A DNA stretch of 64,000 bases from Symsagittifera roscoffensis (taxonomy: Eukaryota; Xenacoelomorpha; Acoela; Convolutidae), in the NCBI RefSeq assembly GCF_963678635.1, contig NC_087062.1:30900833-30964832 (forward strand), read 5' to 3'. The first letter of the stretch is position 1; every line of letters starts with the position of its first letter. A model generated the notes under the pieces. It ran no database searches. It was not told where the DNA came from and saw nothing but the letters and a program-made list of their open reading frames with translations. Both the position numbers and the translations under genes were made by a program. This document shows, piece by piece, positions 43,298 through 54,470 of this stretch.

Positions 43298-44800
43298 AGC
43301 CCATCCAGTGTTTTTCTCTCCCTGGTGGGGAAATCAACTATCTGTTGGTATCCGAGCAGCGCCAGTTCATCAACCAATTCAGTTCATCAGCTTGCTCGGA
43401 GTAATTGCTGACCCAGTCAACTGAGCTTAGATTGAAGTCACCTCCGATGATGACACATGAATAAGCATGACTGATACTTTCGATGAATTCGAAGATTTGG
43501 ATAAGCGTTTCACTGGAGAGCCGATAAAGACTGTCAACTGATGGGTTGTATATCGTACCAAGTAGAACTCGTTGACCACACAATTTAATTTCCGCAAGCA
43601 CCTAACAATCTGAAGGGAAATCAACAAGCAAATTGAGTCTGGTGCTCTTCATGCCTCTTTTAACCGCAATCATCACTCCACCGTGTGATGAGATGCCTAC
43701 TTTTTTAACTTCACGTTCAGCTCAGAGAAGCTCATAACCATTTAAAAAAATCTCACCATCTAAAATCTCTTTGTATCTCTCTGTTATAACTCAGCTATAA
43801 AGTACGAGAAACGTTTTCTTCTATCGACATTGAAAAGGCTCCTGACGTTGTATAAAAGCATCGAAATTTCTTCCACATTCGACCTCTCTGAAAGTTTCGG
43901 AAATCAATTGACTGGCTCCCACCAACCAGTTTTGTCTTTTCTGAACAGTTGACTTTCAGACAATTTCAAGTCTTTTCGACTATAATTTTCTTCATTTATC
44001 AGGTTTCATCGAATTTTCATGAATTGTCATCTTCTGGTGACATGTCTCGAGTGATGAAGACATTTGACTGGATGCCCTTAAGGCCAGCCAGAGCAGATAA
44101 GACTTTTCTTCTATCCCATGTGGCTTCAAATGTAACAAGAAGCGGGCGCGAATTTTCTTTTCCGGGGAAAAATTTTCCAAGTCTCTTGATATCATGTATT
44201 TTTGGGCACTCGGGCACCCGCAGAAGCTGCAAAATCAAACGTTTAGTCTGCTCCTTGTCCTTTGCGAGACGTTCATGATGGGTTTTGCCCTGTTCTGGGA
44301 TGCCTCTGATTCTAATCGCGTTCGGATTGGCAAAACGTTAATGTCTTATTGGAAGACTCGCCGTTGCTTGGGGAACAGGCTGCTGCTCCATTGTTTGTGA
44401 AACTTGCGTTTTAAGCACTGATACTGCCTCGCTGACTTTGTCTAGTTTGTCTATCAGGCTTGCAACTGATTCGGATACACACTGTAGCTTATTGTCGGAG
44501 GCGCGGAAAACGTCTTTCATCGAAGACATAGTTTCGGCATTTCTTTCCTCGGGTGTTCGATTAAGGAGCATTGAGTCACGTCGGCCATTCTTGACACACT
44601 CATTACACAGCGATAAGAAGTTCTTTTTGAAATCAGACAGCATCGATAGAAGCTTTTGTGGCAAGAGAGTGCATTTTTCGGACCAATGTATGTTGCATTT
44701 ACATCCTAAACAAACACAGATTTCGTCTGTTGAGGAAAACTTTTTTGCAGGTGTGACACGGAGAAAGTTTCCGGTAGAGTCTGATTGGAGCCTGCTGCGT
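43298..44800 (-). mobile_element. Non-LTR retrotransposon fragment (ORF1 and endonuclease)
   Basis: On the minus strand a PHD-like cysteine cluster (CVCLGCKCNIHWSEKC then SLCNECVKNG, 44,735-44,580) leads into a helical region (44,664-44,338). An RRM-type ORF1 part follows (IRIRGIPEQGKTHHERLAKD, then IHDIKRLGKFFPGK, 44,320-44,010). Further on is an AP-endonuclease part with VIIGGDFNLSSVDWV (about 43,455-43,410). Frames are broken. The RT is missing because the LTR of the minus gypsy copy begins at 43,297. A different LINE from that at 25,188-28,524. Confidence 0.8.
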
Positions 44801-44925
44801 GCAGCGCATTGATTGGTAGGGAGGTGCCATAGAAGAAGATGACAAAGAGTTGAAGTTGTGATAAAACAAAACTCAACGCGTACAGTAACCCAGATGTCCT
44901 TGGATCCGCTTGGATATCCGCTTTC

Positions 44926-44986
44926 GAGGTAACTTGCATCAAAATATTAAAAGGGAGATAAATACAGGGAGGTTGGTAAATAGTAC
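44926..44986 (+). repeat. LTR 3'-end fragment abutting the plus 5' LTR
   Basis: AACTTGCATCAAAATATTAA through AAATACAGGGAGGTTGGTAA repeats the last 50 bases of the LTR and a little of the following leader. It is immediately followed by a new LTR start. It is the stump of an older or recombined copy. Confidence 0.75.
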
Positions 44987-47000
44987 AGTCGGTCATATTT
45001 GGAAGTTTGACCTTGAGGAATACGAACTACGTAATTTTGGGGTGAAATGTAATTTTTCAAAAATTCGAATTGGACATGTCATGCTCACGTTTCTCGCGAC
45101 AACTGAAAATATCAAGAAAAATAAGATCAGAACAACCGATTTACAATCGAGGGAAAGTACTTGAAAAAAAAAACAGCGGGAAATTGCTCTTATAATTCTC
45201 GAGTGTGCCGATATGTGAGTACTCAATTTAGTTTTCTTGAGTGTGTTTTATGATTGTTATGATGAGATAAGGAGAGTCTTAGGTTGATCCATCTGAAATG
45301 GATCAAAGTTTCACTGTCTAATAAAAAGTAGCTGTACGGATTGTTCCGACCCTGTTTTTAACGGCGTTCGCATATTTTGGGTATTTTGAGACCTGAGTAT
45401 GGGGACGTTCTTATTTTCTAGAGTGGGGGGTATTTTGGTAGTGGCCTTTAAGCTGTAACGGGTTTTTAGTCTCATGTTGCAAGTGAACCGAATTGGCTCC
45501 CACTGTTCGAGGTAGAAAAACACAAGAGATAGTGTCCCTGACTCTTGAGCCAATGGTTATAGGGCCTATTTTTTTTTAAGCTCATATGTGACCGAAGTAG
45601 GCGACTGTTACATAGTGTTTTTATGGCGCTCCTGGCTGTTTTCACAACATCATGACTACGGAGTCGAACCCACTTGACACAGCTCCGGGCTACATGCCCA
45701 TTCTAGAGTACCGGTGGTACGGTTCAGCGGGAACGTGTAAACCTTCCGGTTGTGCCGTGATAGCTTTTTAAATAAACTCGAGAAAAACTTCCAGGTACGC
45801 TTTCCGAACGAGGCTTAGCTAACCGAGTAAGGGGTGGTAATTAGGGGGACGAAAAAACGAGCAAAAGACAAAAAGCGAAACAAAAACCGAAAAAGAATAG
45901 AAAAAGGAACAAAAACCATAAAACAAAAAAAATGACAGTGACTTTGACACCAGATTAGTCGGATCAAACCTTTATATTAGTTAAATACTATACCCATACT
46001 GTTTTTATAAGACCGATCGTTTCGATCATTTCAGCAATTTGAAAAGGTGCCCGAGTGTGGGGCGTTGTTAAGGGTTTTCAGATAGCTTGCAACTTAGCTG
46101 GACCACTAGGACACTTAACTGGAAGAGTTGACCAGTCGAGTAGGTAAGTGGTTCACACGGACTTAGCTGGAGCATTAGGAGACTTGTCTGGAACAGGTGA
46201 ATAGCCAAGGGGGAAAGTGGTGCTGGCGATCAGGTGCAGGAAACGTAAAGAGACAATCAGCACGGGATCAAAACAACCAGAGGAGGACACACAGGGGTGT
46301 TCTGGTTGCTCAATCGGGTATCGTTAGAATCCACATTACATTGTAGGAGATAAACGTAAAATTGGATAAGCGGAACCCCATCGTTTTGAGGAACGTTTTT
46401 ACTTGAGTAGAGCTTGGAAACTGTTTCTACGGTCTTCCCTTGAGATGTTTAGCACCCAGCGCTTAAGATAATTTTCGGCCTAAGAGATTGGCTAAACAGG
46501 GGGGAGGTTAGAAAGGGGGCTGGTTAGGTTAGAGGTTGGCGGTTGTAAATTGTAAAAAGGGGGGACACATTAGAGTAACTAATTGATCGACGTCGTCGAT
46601 TTAGTTACATTAGAATATCACACGCGTCGATTATAAGAAGCAGATATCCAAATTTAAGATCGAATTAAGGTAGGTACCCTGGTCGGATCGGGTGTGGGGA
46701 ACGGACGTAGACAGTTTTTGTGATACCCCATAAGATCGCTAGCAGGGGGGAGGAAAACGCGTGGCAATCAGGTACCAGACGTTTTTTTTTCAAATAAAAA
46801 GGTTGAAACAAGTCACCTTTGAATTTTAAATGCGTTCATTTCTCTGTTTTTATCATTATTTTTTCTCTGTTCAAATGTTCACGTTTTTGGTAAAAAAGTT
46901 TTAATCGGTTTTGAACAACGAGGTGATCACAAGATACGCCGAACAAGTTGAGTTTCAACTTGCATCAAAATATTAAAAGGGAGATAAATACAGGGGGGTT
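44987..47000 (+). repeat. 5' LTR of the plus copy
   Basis: Starts AGTCGGTCATATTTGG, ends near AAATACAGGGGGG. Compared with the 3' LTR it lacks about 270 bases after AGCGGGAAATTGCT (about 45,190). It contains TTTTTATAAGACC near 46,000 as a possible core promoter, and AATAAAAA at about 45,321. Confidence 0.85.
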
Positions 47001-47024
47001 TTGTAAAAAGGTTAGAAAAAAAGG

Positions 47025-47503
47025 TCAGGAAAACCTTCAAGAAGCCAAAAGAATTTAAGGACAACTCAGACGGATGCATCGACACTTGGGTGGAAGTCAT
47101 GAGATTACATTTGGAACAGGACAACTTGAACGACGAGAGACAAGCCTGCACAGCGATACTCAGCAACTTAGAAGGCACGGCGTTGAAATGTGTAGTTGCA
47201 AAGAAGGAAGAGGAACGATGAATCAATTGATCAGTTCCTGGATGATCTTGAGAGCTTGAGACGAAGGAGTGATCCTGAAGAGTCAACAAACAGAAGGAGT
47301 TTAGCATCTCCTCGAAGTTCATCGATGGGGTAAAAAGTGACGACTTGAGAACAATGTTAGCAACGTACTATACACTGTCGAAAGATAGTGCACCGACTCC
47401 AGAAGAAATGAGACAGAAGTCAAGAGAGTACATGCTGATGAAATCCAAGAAATACTCATACTCGGATAACAGGAACATGCAATGGGGGGAGTCAACCACA
47501 TAG
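47025..47503 (+). pseudogene. Gag capsid remnant, plus copy
   Basis: Starts abruptly inside Gag after the LTR end (RKTFKKPKEFKDNSDGCID). It keeps the capsid beginning, then has a deletion of about 100 bases near 47,219 and frame changes, and ends with MRQKSREYMLMKSKKY, as in the minus copy. Not functional. Confidence 0.85.
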
Positions 47504-47529
47504 GTCGTCATGGTATAAGCCTAGAGATG

Positions 47530-48028
47530 ATACGGACAAATGCAGGTCATGCGCAAATTTTGGATCAGCGGATCATCATGTGGCGGACTGCACGACGTAT
47601 AAACAGGGCATGAAGAGTCTGGGGTATGCTCCGGATGAGGAAGATATGAGCCAGATGGAAGAACACGAGTTCTACAGCGGCCTGATCATCAAGATAGGTG
47701 CGAGATGCGTCTTCTGCAATCAAGAGGGCCACTTTAGGATGGACCGTCCATTATTTTGGGAAGCAGTAAAAAATCAAAATCATCCGAAACACAAGTTAGC
47801 GTTAGCGGCGGTGTAGAACACGAGGAACAGACAAGCCGAGTTTGAAACAAGAAATTCAGAGGCACCGAATGCGGAACTACCGACGAAGACGGTGAAAGCT
47901 GTAACGCAAGTCAATAATGCCATAGAGACCATGACCAGGAAGTCTCCAGAGATAATTTTTGAGAGAGCAGCTGCAGAGGCTATTAACAAAGTGAAACAGG
48001 ACCTAGCGACGGAGGAGATAGAGAAATG
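47530..48028 (+). pseudogene. Nucleocapsid-like zinc knuckles
   Basis: Two CCHC-like knuckles: CRSCANFGSADHHVADC (47,541-47,591; spacing wider than the usual CX2CX4HX4C) and CVFCNQEGHFRMDR (from about 47,707), where the last Cys is replaced by Arg. A charged, helical stretch follows after a TAG near 47,814 (RKSPEIIFERAAAEAINKVK). Nucleocapsid knuckles bind element RNA. This segment is deleted from the minus copy. Confidence 0.75.
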
Positions 48029-48029
48029 A

Positions 48030-48404
48030 TTGAAACAGGAGATTGAAAAGCAGGAGTTAAACGAGACGTTAAGTTGGTCAGTACCAGTGCCAGAAGCCGT
48101 AGTGGGAGCGACAAAGAGTGGAAATTGCAACACTCTGAAAATGGTGACGGGAAAGCCATTCGGCATAACAAAGATCGGAGCCAGGATAAGGTCGATAATC
48201 ACTGTGGGCGGCCATGAAGTAACGAGGAACTTGAGCGAACCCAGCGACCAGACAATAATGCACATTGACGTGTACGCAGATTACTTAAGTGCAATAAGTC
48301 CACAGACGACTTCTAGAGCCTTGAGGGCGCTACTCACAAGAGGTTCAGCAAGTCAGTCCGTGTTGGGAATAGATACACAGAAGCTTATGGTCCGCATGAG
48401 GTGA
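48030..48404 (+). CDS. Pre-protease segment of Gag-Pol
   Basis: 124 codons (MKQEIEKQELNETLSW to DTQKLMVRMR) just before the protease frame. A TIMHIDVYADYLS stretch and an ITVGGHEV motif look like part of a beta-rich domain, possibly an earlier retropepsin-like half, but no DTG is present. Function not assigned. Confidence 0.45.
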   Translation: MKQEIEKQELNETLSWSVPVPEAVVGATKSGNCNTLKMVTGKPFGITKIGARIRSIITVGGHEVTRNLSEPSDQTIMHIDVYADYLSAISPQTTSRALRALLTRGSASQSVLGIDTQKLMVRMR

Positions 48405-49054
48405 TGTTAAATATAGATGGGATAAACATCTGCACGAAAACCATGATAACATGTGATGAGGACCTAGCCGGACAGATCTACGTGGGCAAAGAAGAATTGA
48501 AAGTAAGATCGATTGGACACTGCGCTATGTTAGAAGAGGATACAATGCACATCGGGAAAGAGGCAGGCGTATCAGCACACGTGCTCGATATAAGTGGCAG
48601 AAAGAATCGGTTTCGCGGGTTACTTGACACGGGAGCAGTCTTGATTGTTATACCAATCGAGACTTGGGAGCGAATGGGTTGCGACAAAGATGACTTGATA
48701 GACTCAAGTATACGGCTGTCAGCTGCAAACAAAGGGGCGCTGCGGGTACTAGGCAGAACACGAATAATAGCCCTAAATCTAGGGGAACGCAACCTGTGGA
48801 TGAGCTTTCTTGTGGTGGAGAACCTTGATGAGTCTGAACAATTCATTTTAGGCAGAAACTTCATCAGGAATTTCGACGTAACGATTGATCTGAACAATGC
48901 CATGTTCAGGATTGGGAACCCGGATAGGAAGTACGTAATTAAACCGGTAAATCTGATTATGGCAAACGAGATTAAAGCGCCGGTATTCTTGAGTAGGAGG
49001 GTAAGGCTGAAAGCGAACGAAGCCGCAATTGTTGGCTTACGGATGAAAAATTAA
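48401..49054 (+). CDS. Aspartic protease (retropepsin), plus copy
   Basis: 217 codons in one frame. The active site is RGLLDTGAVLIVIP at residue 69 onward, then ALNLGERNLWMSFLVVENLD and the FILGRNFIRNFDV region. Beyond it a strand-rich tail runs to VGLRMKN and TAA. It would process the polyprotein. The intact frame contrasts with the minus copy, which has a nonsense codon. Confidence 0.9.
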   Translation: MMLNIDGINICTKTMITCDEDLAGQIYVGKEELKVRSIGHCAMLEEDTMHIGKEAGVSAHVLDISGRKNRFRGLLDTGAVLIVIPIETWERMGCDKDDLIDSSIRLSAANKGALRVLGRTRIIALNLGERNLWMSFLVVENLDESEQFILGRNFIRNFDVTIDLNNAMFRIGNPDRKYVIKPVNLIMANEIKAPVFLSRRVRLKANEAAIVGLRMKN

Positions 49055-49640
49055 TTAATGAATTAAGTGATAACAAGCAAGTATGCATAGTCCCAAATCC
49101 AAACAGTCAAAGTGCTGCTGTTTTAGGAAGATCCTTCTTGATAAGCAAGACCGGCATCTGCGTCAGTGTCTTGTTGAATACTTTTGATTTACCCATAACA
49201 ATCCAGAGGGGAAGGAAGCTGGGATATGCTTTATCCGTGAAAACTCGATATGAAATGACTAAAAATGTAAAAGAGAATGAAGTACTTGAATGCCCCAATC
49301 ATCATAGGGACAAGATTTGTATCTTGAGGCGATTAAAAAAATAAAAGATTCATCAGGTCTTGTAAAGTCACTTAAGTCAGAGACCGATGATGGACTCTCG
49401 AGCTGTTCAAACTTCCCAGAAAGAACAACACTAGAAGAAATGGAAATGAATAAACCAGTTTTACCTGAAATAGAGCACTTAAGGGGTAAGGTAACGGATG
49501 AACAGCTCGAAGCCATCATGGACGTACTAGAGCGGAACGAGGACGTTTTTCGAGACATAAGGCAGACATTGGACGTTGTAATTTCGTTGAACATGAAAAA
49601 GAGCTTGAAGAGTCTGCGGTAGCGCACAGGGAGGGGGCGA
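49055..49640 (+). pseudogene. Linker between protease and RT
   Basis: Broken frames carry FPERTTLEEMEMNKPVLPEI and EAIMDVLERNEDVF, a region that precedes RT in gypsy Pol. Stops at 49,342-49,344 and 49,620-49,622 and a frame change separate it from RT. Confidence 0.7.
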
Positions 49641-49645
49641 GGCGC

Positions 49646-50278
49646 ATGACCCCGCACAAATCGGATCCATGTAGAAAAGAGATAGAGACATTACTAGAGT
49701 ATGATATGATAGAACCATCCAAATCACCGTGGGCGTGTGGAGTAGTGATGGCCAAAAAGAAAGGCGACCAATTGAGGTTTTGTTGCGACTTTTGGTATCT
49801 GAACTCCGTCACGGTGAAGGATGCCTATCCCATACCTAGAATTGATGAGAGCCTCTCGAAGTTAGGTGATGCAAAATTTTTTACGACTCTTGATTTAGGT
49901 TCGGCATTTTGGCAAGTCCCACTGAGGAAGCAGGACAGGGACAAAACAGGGTTCGCCTGCGAGCTAGGGCTGTTTCAATGGAAACGGATGCCATTTGGTC
50001 TTTGCAATGCCCCGGCCACATTTCAACGGTTGATGACACATGCATTGATAGGTGTGACAAAGAAATACGGCAACTTGGTAATGTTTTACGTGGATGACGT
50101 GGTAATAGCAACGCCTACACTGGAAGACTACAGCGAGCGACTAGACGAGGTGTTTGCATGCATGAAGAGGTCGGGACTAAAGTGCAAACCGTCAAAGTGC
50201 GAGATACTCAAGGACTCGATAAAATACTTGGGAAGGATGGTGGCAGACACGGCATCAGACCAGACCCAGATGCAGTAG
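49646..50278 (+). pseudogene. Reverse transcriptase, plus copy
   Basis: 210 codons: IEPSKSPWACGVVMAKKKGD, RFCCDFWYLNSVTVKDAYPI, FTTLDLGSAFWQVPL, FGLCNAPATFQRLM, FYVDDVVIA, KCKPSKCEILKDSIKYLGRM. All three catalytic aspartates are present. A frame change near 50,255 ends the frame before the connection to RNase H. Ty3/gypsy RT makes the element's DNA copy from RNA. Confidence 0.93.
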
Positions 50279-50319
50279 AAGCGATTCTGACCTAGAAATC
50301 GCCAAAAAAGGAACATCAG

Positions 50320-51711
50320 TTGATGAGCTTCCTGGGTTTTGCGAACTATTACAGGGAGTTCATCAAGGGCTACGCGGACAAAATATACCCGATGCAACAA
50401 CTAATGAGGCACAAAGGCAAGAAGTTCACGTGGAACAACGCGGCGGAAGAGTCATTCCAGAAAATAAAGAAAGAGTTGTGCGAGGCACCGGTGCTATGGA
50501 TGCCAAGGGAAAAAGGAATGTACGTGCTAGACACGGATGCGTCGGTAGTCGCTATTTCTGGCATTCTCCATCAAGAACAGGAATGGAACGGGAAGACAGT
50601 TTTAAGACCAATAGCGTACGGGAGTAAAGTCTTGAGTGATACGGAAATGAAGTACGGGGCGCCGAAAGCTGAGATGTTCGCGGTGGTTACTTTTGTCGAA
50701 AAATATAGAGCCTACCTAGGCAGCGAGCCATTCAAGCTGCGAGTCGAAAACAGGGCACTCAGCTGGCTGAAGACGTACTCAATGGACCAGAGCTACATTG
50801 GAAGGTGGATAGTTCGCCTGGACGGATACAACATAATAATCAAGCATAGGAAAAGAGACGAACATCAAAATGCCGATAGCTCGAGTAAGAAGACGGAATT
50901 CTACGAGAGGCAGGAACAGAGGGAGGTGGATAGGCCAGAAATCAAAGATGGCTTCTCCTTCATGGATAAGAAAACGTATGGTAGTCTTCCACTCACGAGA
51001 TGGCTCGACAAGTCAGGCAAACCGATAGAAGATCACCCCGAATTACCAAAGGAGCCTCCAGAGAAAACAATCTTGAAGAAGGCCCGAGGGATGCCGATGG
51101 GGATAATGCTCAAGTCAAAAATTGTGAGGGAGACGCTCAAGGCAAAAGGCTATGATCTCAACCAGGTAGAAACAGGAGATGCACAGATAGATGAAGACTT
51201 GATGAGATTTTTCGAGAAACTGGCAGACGATAAACCCGTGATCAAAGAAAAGCATAAGGAGGAACCGGAAGTCACGATATTGAGAAGGAATGAAACGGGT
51301 GGTGGCTTGGACTCCGTAAAAGAAAAATCTGACGGGAAAGAAGTCGTGCAGTCATTGGTTGATAAAATCCCTGATGACATACTTGAGCGGACTCGGGCTA
51401 GGAAGAAGAAAGTGGCATTTAAGGAGGAGGTTGAACACCTTGGACTAGGACAAGAGTCCGTGGAGTGGCCCACAGTGGAAGAAGATGCTGGAGAAGAAAA
51501 ATTGTCCGGGGAGTGCGAAGAGTGGTATGAAGATTCGGAGAAGAGCAGCGATGACCAAGATAGTCTATGCATGATACTGGCGGAAGAGAAGATGAGACAC
51601 CGCGACAGGGAGCTACAGACGGATCCCTCCTCAGGAACGTACAACTTGGATCAGCAGGAAGTGCGAGAAGGTGAAGAAATTGAGAAAATTGCAGTGTCGA
51701 GGAAAACATAG
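50320..51711 (+). CDS. RT connection, RNase H and acidic spacer
   Basis: 463 codons. FLGFANYYREFIKGYADK and FTWNNAAEESFQKIKKEL are the RT end. RNase H shows DTDASVVAISG, KAEMFAVVTF, RVENRALSWLK (Glu where Asp is usual) and DEHQNADSSSK. A spacer of about 260 residues then follows, rich in Glu/Asp/Lys (WPTVEEDAGEEKLSGECEEW, YEDSEKSSDDQDSL) up to AVSRKT. Such a long acidic insert between RNase H and integrase is unusual for Ty3/gypsy. Confidence 0.88.
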   Translation: MMSFLGFANYYREFIKGYADKIYPMQQLMRHKGKKFTWNNAAEESFQKIKKELCEAPVLWMPREKGMYVLDTDASVVAISGILHQEQEWNGKTVLRPIAYGSKVLSDTEMKYGAPKAEMFAVVTFVEKYRAYLGSEPFKLRVENRALSWLKTYSMDQSYIGRWIVRLDGYNIIIKHRKRDEHQNADSSSKKTEFYERQEQREVDRPEIKDGFSFMDKKTYGSLPLTRWLDKSGKPIEDHPELPKEPPEKTILKKARGMPMGIMLKSKIVRETLKAKGYDLNQVETGDAQIDEDLMRFFEKLADDKPVIKEKHKEEPEVTILRRNETGGGLDSVKEKSDGKEVVQSLVDKIPDDILERTRARKKKVAFKEEVEHLGLGQESVEWPTVEEDAGEEKLSGECEEWYEDSEKSSDDQDSLCMILAEEKMRHRDRELQTDPSSGTYNLDQQEVREGEEIEKIAVSRKT

Positions 51712-51747
51712 GGGGCTACCGTTCAACTCAAATGTCAGTCAAATCTG

Positions 51748-53271
51748 GTGCCAGAAGATGACAGGAAGATCATGAGGAGGATAGTATGCGTAAAGCTGAA
51801 GGATGACATCGACAACTCTGGAGAAATGAATGGTCAGATAATGGCACTAAAAGAGCACGTCAAGGCAAGATATAGGCTGTCGGATCTAATACGGGCCCAA
51901 AACAATGACAAGATGACAAGTAACCTCTCCACATGGATCCGGACGGGGTCAAAAGCGAAGGGGGACCTGGAAGAAGACAGCTACAAGATCTTGAGCCAGT
52001 TCTACAAAGACAGAAAATATTTACTCTATCACACAGCTGATGGGGTGGTAGCGTGCAAGAGAAAAGATGAGGAGAAGATTTTACACAAGCATAACCTCAA
52101 CATACTTGCACAATTGTATCAGACGGAAGTGTTATTCAGATCACATGGTCAAATGGGGCACCAGGGGATAGAGGGATAGACAAGGTGCAACAAAGAATAC
52201 TTCACAGGTTTGACTGGCCAGGATTAAGAAAAGCTTGCGAGAGATGGGTGAATGCATGCGTGGCATGCCTGCAAGTGAAAGACACAAGGAAAATGAAGTT
52301 CCCACTCAAATCCGTTGAAAGCTCGGAATTTAACGAGGTTGTGCAGTTATACCGTCAAAAGATCTGTATGACAGAATCGGGATATAACCAGATACTGGTC
52401 ATAATAGATCATTTCACAAAGTTGGCAGAAGCGGTGCCGTGTCAGACAGCCTCGGCAGAAGAGACTTGTGACCACCTGATAACACATTGGATATCACGGT
52501 ATGGTTGTCCCATGACATTTCAGTCGTACAACGGCAAAACCTTCGTGGGGGACCTGACAAAAGCATTGATGAAGAGGTCACACATTGCTCAAGCGCACTC
52601 AACGACCTACCATCCCCAAACCAACGGGTTAGTGGAGAGACAGAATAGAACATTGGTGATTATGCTGAGGGTATACTGCTCAAGATATATGACAGACTGG
52701 GATAAATATCTGCCGCAAGTGGTAGGGGCATACAACAGTACGCAACACTCAACAACAGGAATCAGTCCCTTCATGATGTTGACGAGCAGGAAAAGAGCAA
52801 TGCTTCTAACATTTTTTTACCCAGAATACGAAGGAAAAAAGACATCGCCTCAAGCTTATGTGAAAGAAGCGGTTAAGAGACAGCAGGAACTAAACGAGCT
52901 CTGCAGGAGGAACACAGCGCAAGCACAAATGAGACAGCGGAAGAAATACGATGAGAAAATACTGCAAGCGAAACCATATGCAGTGGGCCAATACGTCTGT
53001 GTCTTCCAGAATGTTATACCTCCCAAAGGGACAAAGAAACTACTTAAGAAACGGAGAGGACCGTTCATGATAACGGAAAGTGCACCAGCAAGGACGGTTT
53101 TACCGCTTGAGTACGGGGCGTGCAGCGCATTATGAAAACTTGAAACCTCATGTCCCATCCCCAGAAGACTGGTGCGTACCACAGAATATGGAGGGACTCG
53201 AGTCCCTATTGGCGGAGCCAGCTTGCGAGGTGAACGGAAAGGGCACCAGAGAGAAAAATGATGGCAACTAG
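51748..53271 (+). pseudogene. Integrase with GPY/F module, plus copy
   Basis: The N-terminal finger has SHGQMGHQG (H-x4-H) and CERWVNACVAC (CxxC). An 8-base insertion at about 52,170 shifts the frame. The core has Tyr instead of the first catalytic Asp (VVQLYRQKI; the minus copy has VVQIDHQKI) and Tyr instead of the second (FQSYNGKTF; minus copy FQSDNGKA), while Glu in NGLVERQNRTL remains. A GPY/F-type C-terminal module follows (KKRRGPFMITE, then in another frame HQQGRFYRLSTGRAAHYENL). The two Asp losses would abolish strand transfer. Confidence 0.9.
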
Positions 53272-53274
53272 GAC

Positions 53275-54470
53275 TTGAGTTTGGATGATAATGAAACGAT
53301 AGAAGCGGACTCAGAGGCGGAATCCTTTTTGGAAGAAGACTGGAACGACCCGGAGCAAGACGAGGTGCCAAAATGGACGGAACCAGACTTGCCGATAACA
53401 GCAGGAACCAGGAGTGGTAATCGCAAACGGACAGGCATGAGGTACAATAGGTACGGGGATGACTTCTTGATTGACAAGATACGGCCTGATGAATTGAGCG
53501 ACGAGTTATTGAGTGTGGGCGAATTGGTGGCAGACGATGAATGGAAAATCATCAACGACAGCGAACACTACCCAAAGGAAGACTACTCCACACTAGAACA
53601 AGAAACAGATCTGGAGCAGAGCGAGATAGAGAGGAGGGAGAACACAAACTTGAGAATACTAGAGTGGATGCGTGATGTCAAGAGCAAAGGAGATGAAAGG
53701 CAAAGCATCCAGCAGGTCGACGTATCAGCAGAACAACACGTGAAAACGGAAAATCCCCTCTTCGGTTGGACGGTAACCGACAGGCCGCTCGAAATACCAC
53801 CAGATAATTTAGACCCAGCATCATCGACGGGGACCTCGATAAATATTTTTGTCCGGGGAGTGGGGGTAGGACTTACCCACACCGAAAATTTGATGATAAA
53901 GAAACTCAGAGAAGTAAGAGAGACCAGCGGGCTAGAACTCGGCGAGGAAGAGGCTGAGCCTACCATCGGACGAAACTTCAAAACAAAATTTGAAATACCC
54001 AATGAATACTCGGAGAACATCCTGATAACGGAGAGCGACTTCATTTTGTCAGACAGGGCTAGCGCGATATGTATAACTGCGGACATGAGCTTCAAATCGA
54101 GACTAGAGGCCGACTTCAAGAGAGAATACCAGAACGTGGAGTTTCTATTAAGACAGAGGCCGGGGCTGGGAGGAATGGCTGCGCTTCTCCCGTCAGTTGC
54201 ACAAGTCCCGGGCAAATACCTGTGCTTTCTGATAACGAGGGTCAATGAAAGGAATACGATAGATCCTGTCCTGAGCACGTGATGTTAGCACTAACGAGAC
54301 TGAGAGACTTCATGATTGAAAGAGAGATAGTGGAGGTCTCGATGCCTGTTTATGACCCAAACAGGGGCAAGTTGAGCCCAAGGGAGTTATATGCCATCCT
54401 ACACGTGGTCTTCGCAGAAACGGAGATAATGGTACACCTACACAAGAAATACTACTTGAGTATCGCCTGA
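53275..54470 (+). pseudogene. Acidic linker and macro domain at C-terminus of Pol, plus copy
   Basis: In frame with the integrase end except for a TAG at 53,269 (GAG in the minus copy). Residues 1-200 form an acidic linker (SFLEEDWNDPEQDEVPKW, ending SINIFVRGVGVGLTH). The macro-like domain occupies about 54,000-54,460: SAICITADMSFKSRLEADFK, VPGKYLCFLITRVNERNTID, then past a 5-base insertion at about 54,270, LTRLRDFMIEREIVEVSMP and YAILHVVFAETEIMVHLHKK. The order of strands and helices follows OARD1/TARG1. The frameshift breaks this copy; the minus copy is open over the same domain. Confidence 0.7.

Noticed and set aside
53583-54278. Open frame of 231 codons on the minus strand
   Set aside because: Mirror of the same shadow in the plus copy; open by composition of the opposite coding strand.
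53080-54470. Chromodomain after integrase
   Set aside because: No chromodomain aromatic cage pattern is seen; the C-terminal domain fits a macro fold better.
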